NCBI RefSeq assembly: GCF_036884655.1 | Contig: NC_088357.1 | Coordinates: forward strand, 47,508,001-47,572,000 | Length of the DNA: 64,000 nt | Source: Musa acuminata AAA Group | Lineage: Eukaryota; Streptophyta; Magnoliopsida; Zingiberales; Musaceae | Direction of reading: 5' to 3' | Part shown: in pieces, positions 11,397 to 24,419 of the stretch | How the letters are laid out: each line of letters starts with the position of its first letter | Numbering within the stretch: position 1 is the stretch's first letter | The notes under the pieces: generated by a model | Databases searched by the model: none | Told to the model about the DNA's origin: nothing | Seen by the model: only the letters and a program-made list of their open reading frames with translations | Position numbers and translations under genes: made by a program

Positions 11397-14300
11397 GTAA
11401 GTTGAGATGCATTACAGCTTAACATTGCTCTTCTTCAGAAGTTGATGCAATCAACCCTCTTCAAGCTATGCTGTCTATATGCAACTGGTCGATTTGCATT
11501 TCAATCTATCTTTAAGAAATCTGATAAATTTAGTAATAGGTCTCGAAAGCACTTCATGATCTTTTGATTCTTCTATTTTCTAATTCCTAATGAGACCATG
11601 ACATCTGCCTTCAAATCCATTTCATCAGGACAGTCATGCAGCAGAGCACCTCATGATGCATTTTATTGGTTGATTGGGTATCTGCATCATAACTTGAGGA
11701 CAAACCTTGGCAGTTTGGCAGAACCCAATTAATCTATCAGATCCATGGCCAGTTGTTGTTTATCGAAATGTTCTTTGATAACGAATTAAGAGAAAAAAAC
11801 TGAGATGAGCATCTCTAATACAATCCAAACTCCCTTTTGGAGGATTCACCAAGAGACCCAGAAGAGACACAATTTGTCAGCTTGATGAGGCATCAAATTG
11901 TACACATATCATGCTTCTGCTAGCAGTACATTCCTCTCACCAGTGTGGTAAATGGATCAAAGAGAAAGTTATCACAAGCCCTGCAACTAAAGTACAAAGA
12001 ACAGATGGATAATGGAGTGAAGTATGGCTTCACACAGTAAAAGAGATATGGTGTACAAATGGTGGTAATTGGCAACAGGACGCAATGTTTAGATCACTAT
12101 TCCTACCATATGTAGGCTTCCAGTACCCAAGATAAAATCGAAACAACTAGTCATTGGTGGAGCCTAGTCTGATGGGGAAATGTGATGAGGCTGTACCAAG
12201 CTTCTTCCAGGATGAGCTCATTGTGCTGTTGATCCTGTTTCTGTGGCCATTTAGCCAGATTGTTCCAGGCAGATACTGATCATCATGATGGACAAGTGTG
12301 TCAGAGCAGTGCTTGTTAGCATAACCAGTCAAGATCCATGTTGCATCACCATGAGTGATATGAGTAGCAGTCGATCATTTTCTTTTACTTTCATGGAATA
12401 ATTTGATGGTATTACTGTGCCATAAAAATATAAGTAAAGCTTTAAATTAATTTATAAGAATTTAATAAGTATATTACTGTTAATATGTACTTAAATATTT
12501 TGAATCAATAATTTAGGCGCAATAAAATTAATAGATCATCGTGACGAATGATGCCGAGGGGTCCGAATAGAAAAAAGACTATGGGCGATATTTTATACAC
12601 GAAACCAATGATTCAAGATCAACAAAATTAACGAGTAAATGGATCGTAACAAATATTATCCCTGAGAATTAAATTAGGATGGTTTGAGGTAATTTTCTTG
12701 ATGTTAATGCTATTCAGTGATGTCTGCTTGTATGTGGGTCACATTTTGCTGGTGGAATCTGCGCTGTTCGACGCAGATCAGATTTGATGGAGCTCACACA
12801 TGACCAACCTTCGTTTCCTACTTGTGTTTTGGATGGATGCCAATTATTGTCCTGGCTATGGAACTGTATTATCATGTTTCATATCAGCCACTTAGCCTGA
12901 AACTTCTGCTAGCAGTAAAGAGGAGCCAACAAGATGTTAGGTTCCACTTGATGGTTGAATTGAGCAAACGCATAGAGTAAACAAACAAGATTGGGCCCAA
13001 TTATTTATTTAGTTCAGAGACATTACTAGTTTCTTTGGCTTGCTTTGATGTTGTTTCTGCTCAAAGATTGTTCTTGATAATTGACAAGAAAGAATGAAAG
13101 TTTGCATTTTTATGAACTTGTGTCTAAGGCTTTCTTTTTTAGTCACTTACACTACAAATTGTGAGCTTCAACTCCTCAAATGGAGATTTCCTGAAACCTC
13201 CTATTGTAGTTAGTCAAACCATGAGCCAGAATATTTGTCCAGACATATAGTGAAAGTTAATTACATGTACTCTTAGAGAAAGAGACTCTACTCTGTCTGA
13301 TTGACCTCCCCAGCTCTCTACAAGAAATAGCTCTGGCCATCACTGTCTGACCTTTTTCATCCTTGAATATGTTTCCTGTACCTGTCTGTAGTATCAGAGA
13401 ATGAACACAGTGAGCCATCACATAATAGACTTTCTCCTTCAATCCTAATGATTTTACTGATGGAGTGCAACAGTTTTCTGGCTGGAAAACAAATGAAAGC
13501 AGATCAACATTTCCAAAAGTTCAGCAACTGAGTGGAGTGTTGTGTAGTTGAGGGGACTATTGAGATCTCCATGGAACAGTGAATCAGAGGCCTCCCAACC
13601 CAACCCAGGAGAAAGAAAAGAAAGAAAGAAAAAGGTGACATGAGTGTTCAGAATAACCTCACAAGTGCACCACTCCATCTCCAAGTGAAAAGAAATTGTC
13701 ATGCACCTGTACATGATTTTTTTCAAGGTCAATTGAGCACCAGCACAGAGGTTGGCTACCATTCCATGGTGGGATAATGAGAAAGAGTGAGATGCACCAA
13801 TAGAATTCTCCAAACTTAAAATAAAATTATAAAGGAAAAAAAAATGTTTGCTTGGATTCATATAGTATGGATGTATTGCATGCAACATCTCCATAGGTTT
13901 TCTTTCATAAACAATATAAATCTATTTTATGGAGTTTTAATAAATTTATACTTTTCCTCGCATGCTTGAGTTAGATATTAGACGACGATGAGACCTTTCA
14001 TACAAGAAAATTTATTATGAATCTAATTCATAATAAAAAAGAAATTCATCATGTTTCTTTTGTGCTCAAGTCAAATATTAAAATATAAGATATACAACTA
14101 CAACAGAAACAAGTTTTAATTTGGTTGAATCATTTTTCTACATAAAGAAGAGATTCACTACCTTACTTTGATACTTGAGCCAATAAGTTCAGATACATAC
14201 TATACAGGTCTAGTTGAGTTCATATAGTATGAATCTATTTCATGAAAGATGTTGGAATTATTCCCAAAAGTTTTCACACAAGGAAGAAATTTACTGTGTC

Positions 14301-15008
14301 CCTTCTCAAAGCTCAAGTCAAAGAAAGAATAAAAGACCAAATATTTAATAAGACAAGATATGCTCTGTATATTTCTCACTATGCTATTCCTTGCTACAAC
14401 AGAAGTACCTCATCCATCCATGGATGAAGTTGGCATAAATCCCTACAATACTGGACACATGGATAGTCCTCAATGACAATATTGTCTTATTTTTGCCCAC
14501 ATCAGGTCAAAAAAATACCACTGAATGAATGATGTTTTCAGATCACAATATTCCCCTGAATCTCTAATTAATTTATTTTCTTTTTAAAATCTTTTTCTTT
14601 GTCTATTTTAATTTTTAATTTTATTATTATTTTTAAAAAAAATAATTAATTAATTATTAATTTTGGTTCAGTTCGGACCGTCAAACTATTAACCTGACCT
14701 GTGACTGGTTCTATTCCCATGCAAACAGCAGCACGGTGGAGTCTCTTACAAGGCAAGAAGAAGAGTAGGAACACACACGGAAAAAGGAAAGAAGAAGAGT
14801 AGAACCACCGAGCTAGCTGACACCCAAGTAAATGAAAAGGGGCACTACAGACAAGATAATACAAACACACACATTCTGCCTCCTGCAAGCAAAAGATTTA
14901 GACCGGATCATGGTAAACTACAAGGAAAAAGACTGAGAGCTGACAAGGAGGGAAGATCAAAAGGGAGCTACAAGAAAAGCAAGCACAAACACACAAACCC
15001 CTTCTCTC
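11397..15008. other. Intergenic tract, no supported gene
   Basis: AT-rich DNA with short open frames lacking family resemblance. Around 14560-14660 it is nearly pure A/T. The last few hundred bases are the presumptive promoter of the cyclin gene. I see no RNA gene or mobile element here that I can support. Confidence 0.6.
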
Positions 15009-15015
15009 TATATAA
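15009..15015 (+). promoter_or_regulatory. TATA box of the cyclin D gene
   Basis: TATATAA in CTCTCTATATAATTACACG, about 200 bases upstream of the start codon at 15207. It implies a transcription start near 15040 and a 5' leader of roughly 165 nt. Confidence 0.6.
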
Positions 15016-15166
15016 TTACACGAGCCTTACACTGAAACGTAGCGGTAGTATCCCTCGCTCTCAGCTCCCAGTCCATATACTACTCCTCGCCACCACCTCG
15101 ACAGTACCCACACTGTCTCTCTTCACTCTTTCCTTCCTCTCTACCGGGTTCTGGTGCTCCGCGGTG

Positions 15167-15321
15167 ATGGGAAGACAATGAGGACCGGGTGCCTTCTCCC
15201 GCTGTCATGCCGCCCTCCCCCTCCGACTCCTCCGCCTCCTCCTGCTTCGACCTCCTCTGCGGCGAGGACGTCGGAGAGCTCGCCTCGTTCGGCGACGGCC
15301 AGCCGATCGCCGGCTTCGTAG
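15167..15321 (+). promoter_or_regulatory. Two overlapping upstream ORFs on the cyclin D mRNA
   Basis: The first ATG of the presumptive leader (15167) opens a four-codon uORF, MGRQ, ending in TGA at 15179-15181. The overlapping ATGA at 15178-15181 starts a second uORF of 47 codons, which ends in TAG at 15319-15321, over 100 nt inside the cyclin frame. Neither is in frame with the main start at 15207. Ribosomes would need leaky scanning to reach the cyclin ATG, so translational damping is inferred. Confidence 0.6.
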
Positions 15322-16842
15322 GAGGCGAGGGGGCGGCAGCCCGCTCGGCCGGGCCCGACTCGCTCGACCCCGTCGCCCGCCGTGACGCCGTCGCGTGGAT
15401 CCTCAAGGTCAACTCCCCCGGCGCACTCTAGAATTGTCTCATACGCTTCTGCTAACCTGCGCCGGTCTTCCCCTTCCCTTCCCCCATCTTAACGGACGTT
15501 TGGTTGCTTTTCGTAGGTTCGCGCTTACCACCGTTTCCGTCCGCTGACGGCGTGCCTCGCCGTCAACTACGTGGATCGCTTCCTCTCTTCTCACCGCTTA
15601 CCGGTAATCGACCGATGTCCCTTGTCTGAGCTCTTCTCCGTCTGATTCTGATCGGACGGGCCGCTGTCTCTTCTCGGTTAGCATAGTAATACTCGTATTT
15701 TACACTAAGATCCCTCGGCTTGTAGCTATTAGCACAGAAATCCCCTTGCTCAAGAAACCAGCAAACCTTAATGCTGAGTTCTTTGTACAAATGGATGCTA
15801 TCGTCCAAACTTTGACCTCCTTCTAATATCATGACATTGCATCAGAATGTTAAATGCAATGCTCTGTGAAGCGATGGATGGAATTTGCTGCATGCAGTCT
15901 TGAGAAGATGATGACTTGTGTGTGGCCTCGCATTGCTTGTTACATGTTAGGATTTATGGGTAATCTCATGCTGGTTCTACCAATGCAGCAAAATGGATGG
16001 GCACTGCAGCTTCTGTCAGTGGCCTGCCTCTCACTGGCTGCAAAGATGGAGGAGACAGTGGTGCCATCCCTGTTGGACTTGCAGGTAACCGAGCTGAAGA
16101 AACTAGTGACTACTGTTCCACCAAACATGCATGCATTAAGGCCTGAGTTGATTGGTTAGGTTGAGGATGCCAAGTTCATCTTCGATCCTCACACAGTGCT
16201 TCGCATGGAGCTTCTTGTGCTCGCCGCACTGGATTGGAGGCTTCGATCTGTGACGCCTCTCAGTTTTGTCGATTTCTTTGCCCACAAGATCGATCCATGC
16301 GGTAGAACAGCCAGGTTGCTGGTTTTGCAGGCCACACAAGTCATATTAGCAGCAATGCATGGTAATCTTCAGTTCTTGTCGTGGGTATTATATCTCAATG
16401 TTAGAGATCTGCGGTGCTTGAATCTGAATCATGTGCTGCAACAGAGGTTGACTTCCTAAGTCACTGCCCACCAGCACTTGCTGCAGCTGCCATGATCTGT
16501 GCAGCTGATGAAACACAGGATCGGACCTTTGTTAATCCTGCAACCGCAGCATCATGGTGTGTTGGGCTAACTGAGGTAACTCATGAAGACATATTGATCT
16601 GTTGTTTTTGTTCTTAGTATCACCATCATCATCATCATCATCATATGCTGTTGTTGCAGGAGGGAATTGGCAATTGCTGTCGACTGATGCGACAGGTTGC
16701 TGTGGATCAAAGGCTGAGGAAGTCTCCAATGATCCTGTCGCAGCACAGAGTGACCAGTCCAGTTAAAAGGGAGTCAGGCATCTCATCTTCCTCCTCAGCT
16801 CCACCCACCAAAAGGAGGAAGCTCAACAGCAACTGCAATTGA
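15207..16842 (+). CDS. D-type cyclin (CYCD2/CYCD4-like)
   Basis: Six exons: 15207-15407, 15517-15603, 15989-16084, 16160-16361, 16445-16575 and 16660-16842. All junctions are GT-AG, phases are consistent, and the product is 299 aa. D cyclins bind CDKA and drive phosphorylation of retinoblastoma-related protein at G1/S, in the nucleus. The LxCxE box that docks RBR is present as LLCGE at residues 16-20. The cyclin box follows (YHRFRPLTACLAVNYVDRFL, then LAAKMEETVVPSLLDL, then ALDWRL). The C-terminal cyclin fold contains VDFLSHCPPALAAAA, and the tail ends in a basic PPTKRRKL that could act as a nuclear signal. Length and exon count fit CYCD2/4; which of the two is not settled. The start at 15207 puts the LxCxE box at the usual distance. 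No defects were seen. Confidence 0.9.
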
Positions 16843-18756
16843 GTGGCTGATGAAAAGAGACCTTGCTACAAATAAAAGGATGGGCCTTGGGGAATAAGAA
16901 GAGGAGTGGGCATGACACTTGTTGGCTTTGCAGATTTCTCAGCATCATAAACAAGAGGTTGGTTTGATTCCACAAAATGTGCAGATTAGTATATTGTGTG
17001 TGTATGTCTAGTGAGTTAGGCACTCTGGATAATGTGTTTTTTCCTTTCCTTTTTGCTATTGAGTAAGCCATGATGGCATTAGAGTTGCAGAGTCCCAAGG
17101 GAGGGGGGTCTGCTGCCATTGTTGATGTATTGGTTTGTGAGGACTCTGAGGAGTACTTGGTTTCTTTCATGGCCAGTGTAAAATGATGAGGGTTGGAATT
17201 CAAGGAGGGAAGCCAGTAAATGGTGAGAGAGAAAGAGAGAGAGAGAGAGAGTCCAGATCTCATGTTGCTGGTCAAACTGCTGCCTCAACCTCATCTCTTC
17301 TTTTTGTTCTTGTGTGGAGGTTTTGTTCCTTGAGCTGTGTGATCGTGAGTGTCATGCATGTGTTTTTGAGCATGCTTGTCAGCCTGAAGAGGGTGGCAGT
17401 CACTGAAGCTTCAGGCTGCATCCCGGAGATGGTGATGCAAATATTTGTGTCTGTATAAAGGCCAATTGAAGGCTGTCTATTCTGAACAATCTGCAATACA
17501 AAACCTGATATTTCTATTGTTAATTCCAAATTCCTTATTTACAGATCTCATTGTACTCGGCAATGAGGATCTGTCATGAAATAGAAAGAGCTTCAAATGA
17601 ACAATCACTGCTTTGGATGAATGTGCAGATCAAAAGGCATTTTATTTTATGATGGAAAAAAGGGTATGAAACTAAAAGATTCTGAATGCAAAATATAAAT
17701 AACATAATATGATATGTTTTCTGGGCACATTAAACACCATCAAACACATCAAATGCTCCTGTGGGAACTCTGAAACACATGAATAGTTATCTTTCAGCAG
17801 TTCTTACTGCTAACATGTGGTGTGATGGTCTCCTCTTTCTCTTTGTAAAGGTAGATTATATTATAGTCTAATTTATTTTCATTTCAATCTTTGATTCATT
17901 ACTTAATGAAAGTTGATCCTAATCCCACATTGAAATTTTAGATCAGATGAGTCCAAGTCAAATTATTATTCAAGATTAATATATTTTAAGTCGCGGATCA
18001 AACCTACTCTTTAGATTGTGAGACATTTCAAACATCTGCACCCATCTGTTCATGCAGAAGTCAACAAAAAGCATGAAAAGGAGGAAAAATATCAGCAACC
18101 CTCGCCATACTCCTTCCTCCCTCCTCTACATGTTCTTGACAAGGACATGATTGAAGCTGACGTATAAACAAAACCCCTGCAGCTCCTCTAAAAGATAGAG
18201 GTTTATGTGGGAATTAGATGGCACAGAAGGGTTGGCATCTGTGTGGGGGACACTGATGCAATACGTGGAGGAGAAGAGGAGCGAAATGATGGAGAGGACA
18301 GAGGCATGATGAGACTCGGTCGGAATGCGTCCAACCAGCACAGCTCAGGCCGTCGGGTACGGTCCCGAGCATCGTTGCTTGTTCCCTGCGCTGCTGCTAA
18401 CGAACTTGTAGACGATGCTAATGGGATGCATCTCCTCCACAAAACAACACCCAACAGCTGCACGCTGATTGGGTCCGTGGTCTTTCTTGTGAAACCTCTG
18501 CCACCGGGACCGTTCATTCATTGCACAACTCATGTTCTACAGTTCCAGGATGCATGATAGTTTTGCTTGGGGATGTCTCAACTCCATGAACACCGCATGC
18601 TAATACCAGGGTTTATACCAAGAAGATGTATTAGTATCTAAATTGATCATCGATCCATCTACGTCACTATTGAGGATTGGATCTTCGAGGGGGTCAGATG
18701 CTTAGCCAAGTTAAACCCCTCGCGGCGTGAGCATCATCTACAAACTCCGACTAGTT
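16843..18756. other. Cyclin 3' region and intergenic DNA, no supported gene
   Basis: It begins with the cyclin 3' UTR. A GA-rich run lies near 17223-17250. Several open frames of 60-115 codons around 18200-18560 overlap on both strands without recognisable domains and are taken as chance. Confidence 0.6.
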
Positions 18757-19510
18757 AGGCTTCTCTTTTTGCATCATAATGTCTTGGAAGTTCTTAGAAT
18801 TTGTTATGAAATGTGAGATTTTTCCGAAGAACAATAAATGGATCATGTAAAAGAGGTCTTGTTTTCTCCTTTTTTGACTTAATTTTCTCGCATGATAAGC
18901 ACCATTATCGGAGGAGTATGCTTATATACATGTGGATTGCGTCAGAGTTACAGCTAGAGAATCTTTCCAGGCTTCTCTTTCTGCATCATGAATGATGTTG
19001 AACATGTTGGAAGTACTTGACTTTGTTCTAGAGATTGGATCATGCAAAAGAACTCATGTTTTCTCAAATGACAAGTCGTATATGCAAGAGTGAAGTACAA
19101 ATCTTGGAGGGGGAGGTATGCTCATACCCATGTAGATTGTATCAGGGTTTTTATGAAGGAATCTCTCGTGGCTTCTCTTTCTGCATCATGAATGATATTG
19201 AACATCTTGAAACCTTTTAGACTTTGCTCTGAATTATAGGACTTGGACCATCTGAAAGAATTCTTGTTTTCTCCTTTGAGCTTGACCTGTTTTCTCAAAT
19301 GACAAAAATGACATGCAAGAGTGAATTCTACTATTTGGGAGAGGTATGATCATCATATACATGTAGATTGTCATACATGAATGATGTTGAACATCTTGAA
19401 ATCTGTTAAACTCTGTTCTGAAAAGTAGGATTTTTCCTGAACAATAGACAGTGGGGAAAGGAAGCTGCAGGTGGATCATGTGAAAAAAGCTCTTGTTGTT
19501 CTCCTATGAT
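18757..19510 (+). repeat. Tandem array of about four diverged 200-215-bp units
   Basis: The anchor GGCTTCTCTTTCTGCATCAT (with changes) recurs at about 18758, 18970 and 19170, and its downstream part ATGAATGATGTTGAACATCTTG again near 19377. A second anchor, TGGATCATG-AAAAG--CTTGTTTTCTCC, recurs near 18838, 19037, 19244 and 19473 in the same order. Units are 195-230 bp with several indels. No coding sense; seen directly. Confidence 0.8.
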
Positions 19511-20216
19511 CTTGATTTGTTGTGTGGTTCTATTTGTTTCCATCTCTCACTCTCTCACTACATGTTCATTATTGGTCCTTTTGAGATCTTGCATCCTCAC
19601 TTTACATAATGAGTTTGCGAAAATTGTCGGTTTGTAAAGATAAAGAACCAACACAGTTTTCACTGTGTTAGATTCTGAAGTACAACTATCAAGCAATGTG
19701 CTTCCCAGCTCAAAGTCTAACTGGAGAATATGCTCCACCATCCATGTTCTTTTCCTCCTCTATGAAATCTATCACCTCCAATCCCCTCCACTTTTTTTAC
19801 CCCCTAAAGATGACAGATCAATGCTCTTTTCCTAGAGTAATGTTCTTCTGATTCATTTAGGCAATTGGAATTTTTATTTTTTCCATATGGTAGATCAAAA
19901 TGTTTTTCTTCCGAGAAGTTTAGAAGTCATCTAAGATCCATCTTCCTTTAATTTAAACAAAAAAAATGTCATTTTGATTAGTTAATTCACAGGGCTCGAA
20001 TCGAAAATAGATTATGCTCAGAATCTTTTCAGGAAGGTTAATTATGAGTCTTTTGTTCCTAAGATCTTAATATGAGGCCCTGAACATTGAAGAACAGATT
20101 AAGTATAGATCATAAATCTACAAACAGATTTTTAATGTGTAAAAGAAATATATATAGCCACTATTTCTAAGATCTAAGCAGTAGGAAAAGGTATGACATA
20201 ATAAACAAAAACTAGC
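19511..20216. other. Intergenic, nothing recognised
   Basis: AT-rich sequence without long open frames, repeats or structural RNA signals that I can support. Confidence 0.5.
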
Positions 20217-21262
20217 TGTTGGTGTCTTCATGCCGTGTCCCGAGAGTTAGTACGGCTTGGTTCGGTCCCCGATTGTGTGAGGGTGTCCACATGGATGTGT
20301 GAGGCAGCGATGGAAGGATGAGGTCGGGTTGGGATTGACGCCTCCTTGGCTAACCCAAGGTGAGACTTGAGCTCTCGCTTCAATGCTGCCTTCCTGCACA
20401 AAAGGTCAATGTCACGAGGGGAATCCTCAACTCGACCTCTTTGAAGCTCAAGTTAGATCGAGGTGAGTTTTAGGGTCTTTTTTTCTCTCTACCCCCTATG
20501 CTAACCAGGGGATCATTACTTATACCTGTCGCTGGGCATCGGCCGTATTGTCACGGACTTAGCTGGTTTTGCCTAAGTCGTGCGGCACCATTGCGTGTCC
20601 GTTCGCAAAGGTCAACCTCCCCGAAGCCTCCCATGGTCCCTTAGGTCCCACAAAAGAGAGAACATGACCGAGAAAAGGTCTCACTCGGGATCCACAAGCA
20701 AACATCTCCGAAAAACACTTTATAGACAATGCAAATTACAAACAGACTTTACAAGCTCTGAACAGTTGCACAACAAAGGGTAAAATAGTCCATTACAGAC
20801 CGAGAATCTCTCGCACGTGTCCACATGACACAACCTTTATTTACAAGCCTAAAGAGGCCACCAACCCAACTAAAATGGAACTATTAAGCCTTCGGTCGTC
20901 CCCCTACATGCTGTACAAAGCATGAACATACCAAAAGACACGGACATACATAAGCATTACATCAAACACCCTGTTTAGAAATTTATCTGTGACAGTATGT
21001 TGGTCGTTAATGGCCACCTATGCCCCGGGCGACCAGCTCGCACGCTTTGGACAGCGTGGGTCGGCCCGCATGGCTTTGTGCCGAGCGATGCTGTCTTGTA
21101 CGACCCCAAGCAGCATAGGCATGGCTACACGTCATTATCAAGCCTGTCACATCATCTCGAGCTCGTATCACATGCATGCGCCTCGTCGGCTTCGAGGCGC
21201 CATATCGGCTCTAAGGTGCCGACTCCGAGGTGGCTACCAGCTGTTGTCGGGTGGGCGGTACT
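20217..21262. mobile_element. GC-rich LTR-retrotransposon-like remnant
   Basis: A sharp change from AT-rich surroundings to GC-rich, CpG-containing sequence starts at TGTTGGTGTCTTCATG (20217) and ends near 21262. The first about 780 bases look like an LTR (TG start, CT-rich block at 20475-20500, TGACA near 20992), and the rest looks like adjacent internal DNA. No coding domain, primer site or target duplication was identified, so the class and orientation are open. Composition is the main evidence. Confidence 0.4.
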
Positions 21263-24143
21263 AGAATATTCCCAATCACTAGCATCCCCAAGTATGTTGA
21301 AGGACTAATGTAAATCTATTGAAGGAAATAGAATGAACAAAAGAGAAGCAGAATTCAAACACATGGTCTTCTTCAGCACCATGTTAAATCTTCTCTTGTC
21401 AATCATCCAAAATCTTAATTAGCTAATAGTTGTGTTGTGATTTAATTAAGAATCAGACATAGGATTTTACATTTCATTACAACTTTTAGCTACTATTCAG
21501 CTTAAATTGTTAGAAAAGGCCCCAAAAAAATTACAAAAGTTGTAACATATGAATTATTTGTTTCATATTGAGGAGCATTACTAAATGCCATAAGCCTCCA
21601 TCAATGTCACTCATAATTCCTGCATGAACTTTGGCAGAAGAGCAGCATACATTTCATGCGTTGCTATATATTAGATAGCACAAAGTGTCAATTTTGGATT
21701 CATTTTGATAACAATGGGGGCACACCATCATACACAAGTATTTTCACTTTATAGTGTGAAGGTAGGTGAAGATCAAAGTCTTTTCATGCTTAGAAGTCAG
21801 GAAAAAAATCATGCACCATAATAATGTCTGAGCCTACAGACTCCTCTCATCATCAAGAATTCAATTTAGTAAATGTAAAAGAATTCAATGTTATGACATA
21901 TGCCTGAAATTTACTGGAAAGTTGTAGTGGTGCCTCAAGCAAGCTAAAAAGTAGAGAAATTAGAGGAATTACCCTGAAAATAGATAACCATAAAGTAGTC
22001 AAGAGGATAATGATGATGATCCAATTACTATAAAGAAATCACTCTATGAGTTCAATTCTGTATGTAATTACAATTGTGCAAGCAGATATATGCCATTGAA
22101 TTAGGACTAACTTAGCATAGTAAATAATCTTGTTTTCTCTGTGGACATAAATATTTAAGGAGTGTGTATAGATTTTATATTGATTTTTTTTTTATTTTGT
22201 TGATTTTCTAGACTTTTTATTGAGGTCTTCTCCCTCACCAATTAGGTGGTTCTGTTTAAGAACATCATGAACAAACTCCCTCCTAACAAAATTCATGATA
22301 AATTCCAGCAGTTAAAACTGGAAAATGTGGAAGCTTCTCTTGTTTCAAAGCTGAATGTGCTATGGTGGACAAACTCACACATGCATGGCATGTTTTCAAG
22401 TGAGAGAAAGATCTGCAGATGCAGTTCTTTTCTCCATCTCCCACCTGGGGTGCACCAGGGCTTGCTTTCCATCTTCCCCTGCTTTTTAGCACTCTCTTTT
22501 GTCCATGCAAGGAATCCCATGAATAAGCCTAAAAGCCAAAGACTCTTTACCACCCACACCCTTACCACCTTTCTTTCCCAAAGGATTCTTAGCCAAAGGT
22601 GGTCATAATTTTATAAAGAGAGCTTCACCTTTTATTCCTTCTCTTTTGGTGCAGGAACTATCTACCTCATGGTGTTGCTACAGGACCTTATATAATGGAG
22701 TCACAAAAGTCAGCATTTTGACACAAGTTATGTCGATATATGGTGATCCCTCCATGTGATTGGAGGCAGCAAAAGTTTTGAATCTGCAAGCACTATTCGG
22801 CAAAGGGGAAGATGACTGATCACTCTCTAAGTGTTTTCTTATGAATGCATCCACCCTTGAATTCTCCGAACTAAACTCATTCTTAAATTCTTTACTGACT
22901 TAAGCATCGAAGAGTTACACAGGATACGAAGAGTCTATTTCTAGATGTTTCTAAGGGACTTCCGATTTTAGACGCAATAATATTTAAAAAATAGATTAAG
23001 TTTATGCGGAGTTGACAATCATTTCTGAAACTTGAATATTAAAAATTCCTAAATATTTTAAACTCTAGATAATTAAATTACCAAATTAAACTTGGATTTA
23101 TCATATGCATAATTTTGCCAGTGACTCCTTTTCACAAACCCATGACCAAAATCTACATGTTCTTTTTGGGCTTCACAGTGCAGAAAATAAAGTTTACAGA
23201 GATGCCATATTGTCAGCTTACTTCTGCATTAGAAAGAATGAAGGCAAGGTCCTGTGTTTAATCATCAGGAGCCATCATCTACTTGTGCCATGATCTGGTC
23301 CTCCCTTTCTACTTTTCCTCCTTTTCTTTCCTGCCATCATGGTATGCAAATGAAGAAGACACTTTGATGGCTGTGGGGAATGACAAGGTTCAGAGAAGTG
23401 GTAGATGACACATATAACTTCATTGTTAGCAAAGGAAGGGGGGGGGGCTGGGGGGGACTCCAAAAGAAAAGCAATTGCATCATGTGGACTTTGTTCCCAC
23501 AAAGCAGATATTCCAAATGATGGTAAAAGGCCATGTAAAGTAGCCTGGATCAAGATTTCTACAGGAAAATAGTAGATCAAAAAGATGATTCTTCTTTATG
23601 ATAAAAAAAAAAGCTAATGACTTGTTTCTTGATGCAAACATTAGCAGCTTTCTAGCTTGCCCTGACAATGAGAGATCATAAAACTTCCTGAGCAGAAGAA
23701 TCACAATCAGTAGCAAAAGGGATTAACAATCAAACACAAGTTAGAAAAACCGATATAAGATTTATGAGATTCAGCACTCCCTATCAAAATTGATGGAGTT
23801 TTTTTTTTTATCCTATTTCTCAACCTCTCTAGATTAAATCATAACCTATTTTTCAAGCACTTGTAATTTCTAAGAATTTTTTACTTAATACAGAATTCTT
23901 TACATACATGGACTCCCTGATACTCGTCGAATCCAACCGGAAATACTAATTGGATCTGATATATTATAACATAAAGTTTGATAAGAAAATGGATTAACAG
24001 TCTTATGATAGCATAATATGTCCTCACGAATTTTATCAAGTTTCTCATCCATGTACTCAATAATTGTGTCTTGCTATTTATATATATCCTTGGATCGATA
24101 GAACTGTATTGAGAGCTGCCTGATGCATGCTGATCTCATGCTC
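21263..24143. other. Intergenic, no supported gene
   Basis: AT-rich DNA. Short open frames at 22246-22608 and on both strands near 23275-23580 show no domain or splice context. A G-run lies at 23438-23456. Confidence 0.5.
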
Positions 24144-24419
24144 TGTCATCTCTGACTGCAAGTTTCACGCATTCTTTGGATCTTGTTTGAAGCAGTAGCA
24201 GCTATAAGTATGAAGACATATGATTCTGCAATGAGCAACCCTGAAAACAATGGCAACCTGCACACCATGCTAGCATCAGGCTGTCATCTCTGACTGCAAA
24301 CTTTAATGCATTCCTTGGCTCCATGATTGAAGCAGCAGCAGCAGCTTAGTGTGGAGTCATATGATTCCACAATGAGTCACTCTGCAAACAGTGGCAACCT
24401 GCACGCAGTGCTGGCAGGG
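24144..24419 (+). repeat. 138-bp tandem duplication
   Basis: TGTCATCTCTGACTGCAA begins at 24144 and again at 24282. The following sequence (GAAGCAG-AGCAG, CATATGATTC, CAATGAG, ATGGCAACCTGCAC / GTGGCAACCTGCAC, ATGCTAGCA / GTGCTGGCA) repeats in the same order with roughly 20 percent differences. Confidence 0.8.

Noticed and set aside
11745..11800. Possible fourth XTH exon (FFDNELRE-like)
   Set aside because: Match of a few residues only, with stops nearby and none of the expected Trp/Cys C-terminal motifs.
13454..13894. Minus-strand frame of 146 codons
   Set aside because: Low-complexity Phe/Leu/Ser content with no recognised domain or splice partner.
18203..18557. Three overlapping frames of 62-116 codons
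   Set aside because: No domain, no splice or promoter context, and all frames open together because of base composition.
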